Source: Viridibacterium sediminicola (GTDB lineage Bacteria; Pseudomonadota; Gammaproteobacteria; Burkholderiales; Rhodocyclaceae). From it: 64,000 nucleotides of DNA. Made by a program: the position numbers and the translations under genes. A model generated the notes under the pieces. That model saw only the letters and a list, made by a program, of their open reading frames with translations. It was not told the DNA's origin and made no database searches. The number at the start of each line of letters is the position of its first letter. Position 1 is the stretch's first letter. Shown in pieces: positions 25,951 through 33,168 of this stretch. Location: assembly GCF_039631295.1 (NCBI RefSeq), contig NZ_JBDIVE010000003.1, positions 1-64,000 of the forward strand. Reading direction: 5' to 3'.

Positions 25951-26475
25951 ATGTCCCTCAAATACCTCGCTGCCCTGCTGGGCGCAGCGCTATGCCTGCC
26001 CGCTGCGCAGGCGCATATCACTCTCGAACAGAAGAGCGCCGTCGCCGGCAGCAGCTACAAGGCCGTGTTCCGTGTCGGCCATGGCTGCGATGGCGCGGCC
26101 ACCACGGCCATCACGGTGTTTCTGCCCGAAGGCTTTGTCGGCGCCAAGCCGATGCCCAAAGCTGGCTGGCAGACCGAGATCGGCAAGGAAAAACTGGCCC
26201 AGCCGTATGACTCCCACGGTACGCCGGTGACCGAGCGCGCGGCGCAGATCAGCTGGCGTGGCGGCCTGCTGCGCGACGCCGAGTACGACGAATTCGTGAT
26301 CAGCCTGAGCTTGCCGGCCACGCCGGGCAAGCGCTGGATCCGCGTCCTGCAGCAATGCGAGAAGGGGCAGAACGACTGGGCGGCGATTCCCGTCGAGGGT
26401 CAGCCCCGGCCGCGTTTCCCGGCCGCCGCGCTGGATCTGCTGCCGGCTGCTGAAGCCCACGTTCACCCGCACTGA
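25951..26475 (+). CDS. YcnI-family (DUF1775) copper-binding protein
   Basis: 174 residues. The signal peptide (MSLKYLAALLGAALCLPAAQA) would leave histidine as the first mature residue (AHITLEQK), as in YcnI proteins where the N-terminal His forms part of a mononuclear copper site. Later features are GHGCDGAATTAITVFLPEG, WRGGLL and VLQQCEKGQNDWAAIP. There is no C-terminal membrane span, unlike Bacillus YcnI, so it is probably periplasmic. ATG at 25951 has GGAGATTC just upstream. Second gene of the copper cluster. Confidence 0.82.
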   Translation: MSLKYLAALLGAALCLPAAQAHITLEQKSAVAGSSYKAVFRVGHGCDGAATTAITVFLPEGFVGAKPMPKAGWQTEIGKEKLAQPYDSHGTPVTERAAQISWRGGLLRDAEYDEFVISLSLPATPGKRWIRVLQQCEKGQNDWAAIPVEGQPRPRFPAAALDLLPAAEAHVHPH

Positions 26476-26561
26476 GCCATTCACGCCGCGCCGTCCTGCA
26501 GCATGACGCCCGGGGGCGTTTGCAGGCGGCTGCGCTGAGCCAACCATTACAGAGAACATTC

Positions 26562-28880
26562 ATGTTGAAACCATTCCAATCCGCCATGCCGCCGCTGCGT
26601 CTGGCTTTGCTGGCTTCGCTGAGCCTGACGGCCCAGGCCGAAGAGGTACAGCAACTCGACGCCGTGACCGTTCGCCCCAAGACGGCGACCACGCCAGCGC
26701 TGCCGCTGAGTGCGCCGGCCGTTGTCGAAGGCAAGCGCCGCGAGCAAATCGAGGCGACGACCAATCTGACCGACAGTTCCGACGCCCTCAAATACCTGCC
26801 CAGCCTGACTGTGCGCAAGCGCTACATCGGTGACTTCGATCACGCCATCACCGCCACACGTACCTCGGGCACCGGCTTGAGTGCACGCACCCTGACCTAT
26901 GCCGATGGGTTGCTGCTTTCCAATCTGCTGGGCAATGCCAATAACTACACGCCGCGCTGGGGCATGGTTGCGCCGGAGGAGATCGAGCGCGTCGACTTCC
27001 TCTACGGGCCGTTCTCGGCGGCGTACTCGGGCAATGCCATCGGGGGTGTGGCGAGCTTCGTCACGCGCATGCCGGAGAAGACCGAGGGGCATGTGTCGAG
27101 CCAGTTCTTCTCGCAGGGCTTCAAGCTGTACGGCAGTGACAAGTCCTACCAGGGCGGCCAGCTCAATGCGGCGGTGGGCAGTCGTGCCGGTGCGCTGTCG
27201 TTCTGGGTCAGTGGCAGCCATGTGGATAACACCAGCCAGCCCATCGGCTTCGTCAATACGGCCGGAACCACTTCGGCTGCCGGCACTTACACGCCGGTTA
27301 GCGGCGCGGTGGCTGATCGCAGCACGGCGGGCGCTGATCGCTGGGTGCTGGGCACCAGCAGCGAGATCCACACCCGGCAGGACAATGCGCGCATCAAGCT
27401 GGCCTACGATCTGTCGCCGACACTGCGCGCCGATTACAGCTTCGGGCTGTGGACCAATCATGCCGACCGCCTCTCCAGCACTTATCTGCGCGATGCGGCG
27501 GGTAATCCGGTGTGGCAGGGCAATGTCCTGGTCAATGGCCAGCGCTACAACATTGCCTCGACCAGCTTTGCCAACAGCACCCAGGATGCCGAGCACCAGA
27601 TGCATGCCTTCGGCCTTAAGTCGAACAGCGGCGGCAAGTGGGACTGGTCGGCCAATTTCAGCCTCTACGATTACGCCAAGGACATCCAGCGTTCTTCGGT
27701 GCCGGATTCAAGCAAGTCGGAGACCGTCAATGCTGCCGGCACGGCAGGCCGCATTACCGACATGAAGGGCACCGGCTGGCGCAATCTGGATCTGGCTGGC
27801 GTGTGGCGGCCGCAGGGGCGCAGCGGTGCGCACGAGGCCAGCTTCGGCCTGCACGACGATCACTACCAGTTGCGCACCGTGGTGTGGAATACGCCGGACT
27901 GGATCGCCGGCTCGCCGGGCAGCGTGCAGGGCATTACGCGCTATTCGCAGTTCGATGGCAGCACCGAGACGCGCGCGCTGTGGGCGCAGGATGTGTGGAA
28001 GTTCGCGCCGGACTGGTCGGCCACTGGCGGGCTGCGCTACGAGCGCTGGCATGCCTTCAATGGCGCGCTGGCGAGCGCCGGCAGCGCCACGCAATATCTG
28101 CCCGAACGGCATGAGCAGTTCTTCTCGCCGAAAGCGGCCTTGCGCTGGCAGGCCACGACCGATTGGTCACTGCGTGCTTCGCTGGCGCGCGCCTATCGCA
28201 TGCCGACCGTGGCCGAGCTCTACCAGGGCAGCGTGACAGCCGGTTCGGTGGTCAATAATGATCCCAACCTGCGACCGGAAAACGCCCGCTCCACCGAGCT
28301 CACCGCCGAGGGCGAGGACATTGCCGGCGGCGTGCTGCGTATCTCGCTGTTCCACGAGCGTGTGCGCGATGCGCTGTACTCGCAGGTCAATGCGATTGCC
28401 GGCGGCACGGTGACGACCATCCAGAACATCGACCTGATCCGCAGTCAGGGCATCGAACTGGCCTGGCGAGGCGACAACATTGCCGCTTCGCGCATCGATC
28501 TGGCGGGCAGCGTGACCTATGCCGATTCGCGCATCCTCAAGAACGACAAGAACCCGGCCAGCGTCGGCAAGAAACAGATCCGTGTGCCTGACTGGCGTGC
28601 CAGCCTGTCGGCCACCTGGCATCAGAGCCCGCGCCTGTCCTGGTCCGGCGCTGCGCGCTACAGCGGTCGCCAGTTCGGCAATATCGACAATAGCGATGTG
28701 TATGAGGACACCTACTTCGGCAACACGCGCTTCTTCATGCTCGATGCCAAGGCGGTGTACCAGCTGACGAGCATGCTCAAGGCCAGCATCGGGGTTGATA
28801 ATCTGGGCAATAACAAGGCTTGGTCTTTCCACCCCTATTCGCAACGCACGTATTTTGTGTCCCTGAAGGCGGACTTCTAG
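26562..28880 (+). CDS. TonB-dependent outer-membrane receptor, probable copper uptake
   Basis: 772 residues. A signal peptide (cleavage after SLTAQA, about residue 26) is followed by a TonB-box-like stretch (QQLDAVTVRP), a plug domain (about 45-170, with FLYGPFSAAYSGNAIGGVASF), and a C-terminal 22-strand-type barrel ending in YFVSLKADF with the terminal Phe required for outer-membrane insertion. YKQ/YRMPTVAEL-type motifs and RPENARSTE are typical. The ligand is not readable directly; the flanking YcnI-like, PCu(A)C and SCO genes suggest copper or a copper chelate. There is no obvious ferric-siderophore context. Confidence 0.88.
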   Translation: MLKPFQSAMPPLRLALLASLSLTAQAEEVQQLDAVTVRPKTATTPALPLSAPAVVEGKRREQIEATTNLTDSSDALKYLPSLTVRKRYIGDFDHAITATRTSGTGLSARTLTYADGLLLSNLLGNANNYTPRWGMVAPEEIERVDFLYGPFSAAYSGNAIGGVASFVTRMPEKTEGHVSSQFFSQGFKLYGSDKSYQGGQLNAAVGSRAGALSFWVSGSHVDNTSQPIGFVNTAGTTSAAGTYTPVSGAVADRSTAGADRWVLGTSSEIHTRQDNARIKLAYDLSPTLRADYSFGLWTNHADRLSSTYLRDAAGNPVWQGNVLVNGQRYNIASTSFANSTQDAEHQMHAFGLKSNSGGKWDWSANFSLYDYAKDIQRSSVPDSSKSETVNAAGTAGRITDMKGTGWRNLDLAGVWRPQGRSGAHEASFGLHDDHYQLRTVVWNTPDWIAGSPGSVQGITRYSQFDGSTETRALWAQDVWKFAPDWSATGGLRYERWHAFNGALASAGSATQYLPERHEQFFSPKAALRWQATTDWSLRASLARAYRMPTVAELYQGSVTAGSVVNNDPNLRPENARSTELTAEGEDIAGGVLRISLFHERVRDALYSQVNAIAGGTVTTIQNIDLIRSQGIELAWRGDNIAASRIDLAGSVTYADSRILKNDKNPASVGKKQIRVPDWRASLSATWHQSPRLSWSGAARYSGRQFGNIDNSDVYEDTYFGNTRFFMLDAKAVYQLTSMLKASIGVDNLGNNKAWSFHPYSQRTYFVSLKADF

Positions 28881-28967
28881 CCCGCGTGATGTGCCGGCCC
28901 GGCGGCGCCTCACATGGGGTGGCGCGTCGCAGGGCCGCTTTTCAATCCCTCAAGAAAGGTATCTGCC

Positions 28968-29450
28968 ATGAAATCATTCCTCCTCGCCGCGCTGCTCGGC
29001 TGTGCCAGTCTGCTGGCCCAGGCGCACGAATACGATCTGGGCGCGATCCACATCGTGCACCCCTGGGCGCGCGCCACGCCGCCCGGCGCGCAGACTGCCG
29101 GCGGCTTCCTCAAGCTGGAGAACAAGGGTGGCGCAGATCGTTTGCTGTCGGCCAGCGCTGGCGTCTCGGAATTCGTCGAAGTGCATGAGATGAGCATGGA
29201 CAACAATGTCATGAAGATGCGCAAGCTCGACGCCGGTCTTGAACTGCCGGCCGGCAAGACCGTCGAACTCAAGCCCGGCAGCTTCCACATCATGTTCATC
29301 AACCTCAAGGCACCGCTCAAGCAGGGTGACAAGTTCCCGCTGACGCTCAAGTTCGAGAAAGCCGGCACGCTGAAGGTCGATGTCGCGGTCGAAGCCATGA
29401 CGGCCAGCAGCGCACCGGCTGCGGGTCACGACCACGGCCACATGCACTGA
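28968..29450 (+). CDS. Periplasmic copper chaperone PCu(A)C
   Basis: 160 residues with a signal peptide (cleavage near LAQA-HEY). The copper site of the PCu(A)C/DUF461 family is visible: HEM (about residue 75), a following Met cluster (MSMDNNVMKM) and a distal HIM (FHIMFI, about 107), matching the H(M)X10MX21HXM pattern. The tail is His-rich (HDHGHMH), an extra metal-binding element. The protein hands Cu(I) to SCO or to the CuA centre of cytochrome oxidase. It lies 12 bases before the SCO gene. The longer in-frame opening at 28914 lacks a signal and is rejected. Confidence 0.92.
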   Translation: MKSFLLAALLGCASLLAQAHEYDLGAIHIVHPWARATPPGAQTAGGFLKLENKGGADRLLSASAGVSEFVEVHEMSMDNNVMKMRKLDAGLELPAGKTVELKPGSFHIMFINLKAPLKQGDKFPLTLKFEKAGTLKVDVAVEAMTASSAPAAGHDHGHMH

Positions 29451-29462
29451 GGGAGCGAAAAG

Positions 29463-30053
29463 ATGCGCGCCACCACCTGCCTGCTGCTCATGCTGCTGGC
29501 CTTGCTGAGCGCTTGCAGCGTGCAGCGGCCAGCTTTCCACGCGCTCGACATCAGCGATGACAAGGACTACGGCAGCGAGCTCAGGCTGCGCGACCACGAC
29601 GGTCGGCCGCGCAGCCTGGCGGATTTTCGCGGCAAGGTGGTGACCGTATTCTTCGGCTATCTCAACTGCCCGGACTTCTGCCCGACCCACCTGGCGCGGC
29701 AGAAGGCGGTGCTGCAAAAGCTCGGGCCGGACGCCGCGCGTGTGCAGACCCTGTTCGTCTCGGTCGATCCCGAACGTGACACGCCCGAGCGCATCAAGGC
29801 CTATGTCACCGCCTTCGACCCGTCCTTCATCGGCCTGACCGGCAGTGCCGAGGAAATCGCCGTCGCCGCCCGTCAGTTCCACGCCAGCTACCAGAAAGTC
29901 CCCAACCCGGCCACGCCGCAGGCCTACAGCATCGACCACAGCACCCTGAGCATGGCCTTTGACCCGCAAGGCAAGCTGCGCCTGGCAATCCGCCATGCAG
30001 CCTCGGTCGATGAGGTGAGCGATGACTTGAAGCTTTTGCTGGCGGGGCGCTGA
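29463..30053 (+). CDS. SCO1/SenC-family copper lipoprotein
   Basis: 196 residues. A lipoprotein signal (LLALLSACS, Cys about residue 18) is followed by a thioredoxin-fold domain with the copper-binding NCPDFCPTHL (CxxxC, about 68-72) and the conserved histidine in YSIDHSTLS (about 160). SCO proteins reduce and metallate the CuA centre of cytochrome c oxidase in the periplasm. It is the last gene of the cluster, coupled to PCu(A)C. The next gene is on the other strand and of clearly different base composition. Confidence 0.93.
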   Translation: MRATTCLLLMLLALLSACSVQRPAFHALDISDDKDYGSELRLRDHDGRPRSLADFRGKVVTVFFGYLNCPDFCPTHLARQKAVLQKLGPDAARVQTLFVSVDPERDTPERIKAYVTAFDPSFIGLTGSAEEIAVAARQFHASYQKVPNPATPQAYSIDHSTLSMAFDPQGKLRLAIRHAASVDEVSDDLKLLLAGR

Positions 30054-30131
30054 GGGTCTATGGTCTTTTATGCGATCGATTTATGGCTGTTTTACTGTGC
30101 CGTTAGTGTTGCTAATCGCGTGTCTGTCACT

Positions 30132-31187
30132 TCATTGTTTGGGTTCTAGACAAAGTGAGCGGGAGGTAAGTACGGTGTTTCGAATGTAGCGAATGGAGTA
30201 GTGATGGTCCGCACTCCCTTCGGTTTGGTTGTTTTTCAATATTTCAGCAAAATTGCAAGTGATTATGTTCATTGCGTGCCCGCTGAATGCTTTTCTCCTA
30301 AAGCCATCAAACTGCACTCCGATGTCGTACCTGCCAGGCCTGGCGCTGGTAAAAGATGTTGTAATGAATCTCAGGTATTCGAGAAATTCGCCACCATGAT
30401 AGATCCGATAGATAATTGGATATTCATTGTCCACGATTTTCAGGAGTCTGAGTTGCGACCAGTTTGTGACGGGAGTGGTATTGAACGTGAAGACCTCCTT
30501 TATTTTACGAGACAGATAGCCTGCTTGTTGGGCTAGGCCTCCTCCAAGAGAATGACCGGTTGCGTATATTTTGATGTTAGGGAATGTTGTGTCCAACGCA
30601 TCGATTAATGAAGGTATTTTTTTTCGAGCAAGAGAATATTCACTGGACTCAAGTCCGAGAAGTGAGGAAATGTTTGTCCACCAGTCTTTGACGGTCTGAG
30701 TACCGCGATTTTCGGTGCCACGAAACGCAATAACAGCTTCTTCTACTACTCCATTTTCATTTTCGTAGATGTACGTCTCGTAAAAAAGTCCTGCGTCGTC
30801 AATGCAGGGGGAGGTGTGCTCTAGCGCCTCAGCGGAAGGAACCCAACGTGACCATCCGCCTTTTTTTTCGTCATTTTGTGGCATTCCGAAATAAAGATCT
30901 TTTCTGAATTTCTTTGGGTCTTTAAGGTATCTGCAGCCATTTCCGTCAATTCCTTCTGTGTCAAGATCGTGTCGATATGCGGTTTGGGCTAATAATGCCA
31001 TTAATCCAAATTTACGGGCGATTTCTGTCTCGAACTGATTGTATTCGTATCTTCTTTTGTCGGTCTGGTAGGTGTCTTGGCTTGCGATCAAAGTTGCCAA
31101 GCCTCCGCATGCAGGTAGAAGGGCGATAGCCATGATCATGACGGCTTTCAGTGTTTTACTATCTGGGAAAACATTTTTTTTCTGCAT
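30132..31187 (-). CDS. Class 3 lipase lipoprotein
   Basis: 351 residues. A lipoprotein-type N-terminus (IMAIALLPACGG) is followed by an alpha/beta hydrolase of the lipase_3 family: AFRGTEN (oxyanion region), ATGHSLGGGLAQQAG (nucleophile Ser, about 212), and a candidate catalytic His in AFSGHAMNI. Probable substrate: acylglycerols or phospholipids at the cell envelope. AAGGA lies 9 bases before ATG. The gene is strikingly A+T-rich with AAA/ATT-rich codon usage compared with both neighbours, suggesting recent transfer. It is isolated, with no chaperone (Lif) or secretion genes nearby. Confidence 0.82.
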   Translation of the reverse strand: MQKKNVFPDSKTLKAVMIMAIALLPACGGLATLIASQDTYQTDKRRYEYNQFETEIARKFGLMALLAQTAYRHDLDTEGIDGNGCRYLKDPKKFRKDLYFGMPQNDEKKGGWSRWVPSAEALEHTSPCIDDAGLFYETYIYENENGVVEEAVIAFRGTENRGTQTVKDWWTNISSLLGLESSEYSLARKKIPSLIDALDTTFPNIKIYATGHSLGGGLAQQAGYLSRKIKEVFTFNTTPVTNWSQLRLLKIVDNEYPIIYRIYHGGEFLEYLRFITTSFTSARPGRYDIGVQFDGFRRKAFSGHAMNIITCNFAEILKNNQTEGSADHHYSIRYIRNTVLTSRSLCLEPKQ

Positions 31188-31490
31188 GAGTAAAATCCTT
31201 TTATCTTTTGTTGTAATGGTTTCAACCCCATTTAAGGGGTGCGTGGTAATCGGCTGAAGGCGCCATAAATCGTCTGAAAGTCAATCTTGACGGTCATTAT
31301 TAATCATGGGATTGCGAGAGGGGCTTGAGCAGCTAGCTAAAAGATCAATACGTATATTTATGCAAAAAACATGCCGAGCCACCGGGTGAAGAGAGTTGCG
31401 CTCCTGCGCATTCCCTTATCCGTGCGGTCTGTCATCCGTGAGCTTTCAATCCGCCTACAATGCCGCTTCCTTCTTCCGGAACGATTGAGC
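31188..31490. other. A+T-rich intergenic region between lipase and ubiD
   Basis: About 300 bases with no supportable gene. Near the lipase it contains ACCCC-ATTTAA-GGGGT (31225-31240), a small inverted repeat in the likely lipase leader. The A+T richness extends to about 31370, after which composition returns to the genome norm. I see no clear promoter, repeat end or attachment site. Confidence 0.5.
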
Positions 31491-32987
31491 ATGGCTGACC
31501 AGGATCTGCGTGATTTCATTGCCCGTCTTGAGGCGCGGGGCGAGCTGCGGCGCGTCACGGTGCCGGTCGATACGCATCTGGAGATGACCGAGATTGCCGA
31601 CCGCGTGCTGCGCGCTGGCGGGCCGGCGTTGCTGTTCGAGCGGCCGCACACACAGGGGCAGCCGCAGGCGATGCCGGTGCTGGTCAATCTGTTCGGCACG
31701 CCGCAGCGCGTGCTGCTGGGCATGGGCCAGGAGCTCGCCGCCGATGGCGACTGGAAGGCGCCGCTGCGCGAGATCGGCAAGCTGCTGGCCTTCCTCAAGG
31801 AGCCGGAGCCGCCCAAGGGCTTGCGCGACGCCTGGGACAAGTGGCCGGTTCTGAAGCAGGTGCTCAACATGGCACCCAAGGTGCTGCGTAGCGGCCCTTG
31901 CCAGGAAGTGGTGTGGGAGGGCGATGAGGTCGATCTGAGGCGTCTGCCTATCCAGCACTGCTGGCCGGGCGATGTCGCGCCCTTGTTGACCTGGGGCCTG
32001 GTGGTGACGCGCGGCCCCGCCAAGACGCGACAGAACCTGGGCATCTATCGCCAGCAGTTGCTGGCACCGAACAAGCTGATCATGCGCTGGCTGGCGCATC
32101 GTGGCGGCGCGCTGGATTTCCGCGAACACCAACAGGCGCATCCGGGCCAGCCTTTCCCGGTGGCGGTGGTGCTCGGCTGCGATCCGGCAACGATTCTCGG
32201 CGCGGTGACGCCGGTGCCGGACAGCTTGTCCGAATACCAGTTCGCCGGCTTGCTGCGCGGCGCGCGCACCGAGCTGGTGAAGTGCCTGGGCTCGGATTTG
32301 CAGGTGCCGGCGATGGCCGAGATCGTGCTCGAAGGCGTGATCCATCCCGGCGAGACGGCGCCCGAGGGGCCTTACGGCGACCACACCGGCTACTACAACG
32401 AGGTGGCCGAGTTCCCGGTGTTCACGGTCGAGCGGATCAGCATGCGGCGCAATCCGATCTATCACAGCACCTATACCGGCAAGCCGCCGGATGAGCCGGC
32501 GATGCTCGGGCTGGCCTTCAACGAGGTCTTCGTGCCGCTGCTGCAGAAGCAGTTCCCGGAGATCACCGACTTCTACCTGCCGCCCGAGGGCTGTTCCTAC
32601 CGCCTGGCGGTGGTGAGCATGAAGAAGGCCTATCCGGGCCATGCCAAGCGCGTGATGTTCGGCATCTGGAGCTTCCTGCGCCAGTTCATGTACACCAAGT
32701 TCATCATCGTGGTGGATGAGGACATCGACATCCGCTCCTGGCAGGAGGTGATCTGGGCGATCACCACACGCGTCGATGCCAGCCGCGACACCACCCTGGT
32801 CGACAACACGCCGATCGACTACCTAGACTTCGCCTCGCCGGTCGCCGGCCTGGGCAGCAAGATGGGGATCGATGCCACCAACAAGTGGCCGGGTGAGACT
32901 ACGCGCGAGTGGGGGCGTGGCATCGTCATGGATGCGGCGGTCAAGCAGCGTGTCGATGCGCTGTGGGACTCACTGGGCATCGACTGA
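31491..32987 (+). CDS. ubiD: UbiD-family decarboxylase (3-octaprenyl-4-hydroxybenzoate carboxy-lyase)
   Basis: 498 residues from ATG at 31491, the usual UbiD length; the longer in-frame extension (31371) is in intergenic-like sequence. Family blocks include LFERPHT, RLPIQHCWPGD, AHPGQPFPVAVVLGCDP, the prenylated-FMN loop GETAPEGPYGDHTGYYNE (about 286-303), and the C-terminal IDATNKWPGET. It decarboxylates octaprenyl-hydroxybenzoate in ubiquinone synthesis and needs the UbiX flavin prenyltransferase, not in this window. A 6-bp stem CGCGGT/ACCGCG at 33061-33076 downstream may mark the transcript end, although it has no T-run. Confidence 0.94.
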   Translation: MADQDLRDFIARLEARGELRRVTVPVDTHLEMTEIADRVLRAGGPALLFERPHTQGQPQAMPVLVNLFGTPQRVLLGMGQELAADGDWKAPLREIGKLLAFLKEPEPPKGLRDAWDKWPVLKQVLNMAPKVLRSGPCQEVVWEGDEVDLRRLPIQHCWPGDVAPLLTWGLVVTRGPAKTRQNLGIYRQQLLAPNKLIMRWLAHRGGALDFREHQQAHPGQPFPVAVVLGCDPATILGAVTPVPDSLSEYQFAGLLRGARTELVKCLGSDLQVPAMAEIVLEGVIHPGETAPEGPYGDHTGYYNEVAEFPVFTVERISMRRNPIYHSTYTGKPPDEPAMLGLAFNEVFVPLLQKQFPEITDFYLPPEGCSYRLAVVSMKKAYPGHAKRVMFGIWSFLRQFMYTKFIIVVDEDIDIRSWQEVIWAITTRVDASRDTTLVDNTPIDYLDFASPVAGLGSKMGIDATNKWPGETTREWGRGIVMDAAVKQRVDALWDSLGID

Positions 32988-33168
32988 GCAAGCCCTGACA
33001 GCACAGGTACGGCCGGCGCCGTCTGGCTGGGCGATGGTGTCATAAATGCTGCAAGGCAGGCGCGGTCTTGACCGCGGCTTGCGGCAGAAACTGCGCACTA
33101 TTTCTCATTTTGCCAAACGCGGCGACATGTTCTAATGCGCTCTGCATCCTCTCCATGCGGAGCAAGCC

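Noticed and set aside
30201..30536. A 111-codon plus-strand frame antisense to the lipase gene
   Set aside because: No ribosome-binding site, no recognisable domain, and wholly inside a lipase gene with an intact active-site motif.
33112..33140. Sigma-70 promoter (TTGCCA with 17-base spacing) before the first HD-GYP gene
   Set aside because: The -10 candidate (TAATGC) is too far from consensus to report.
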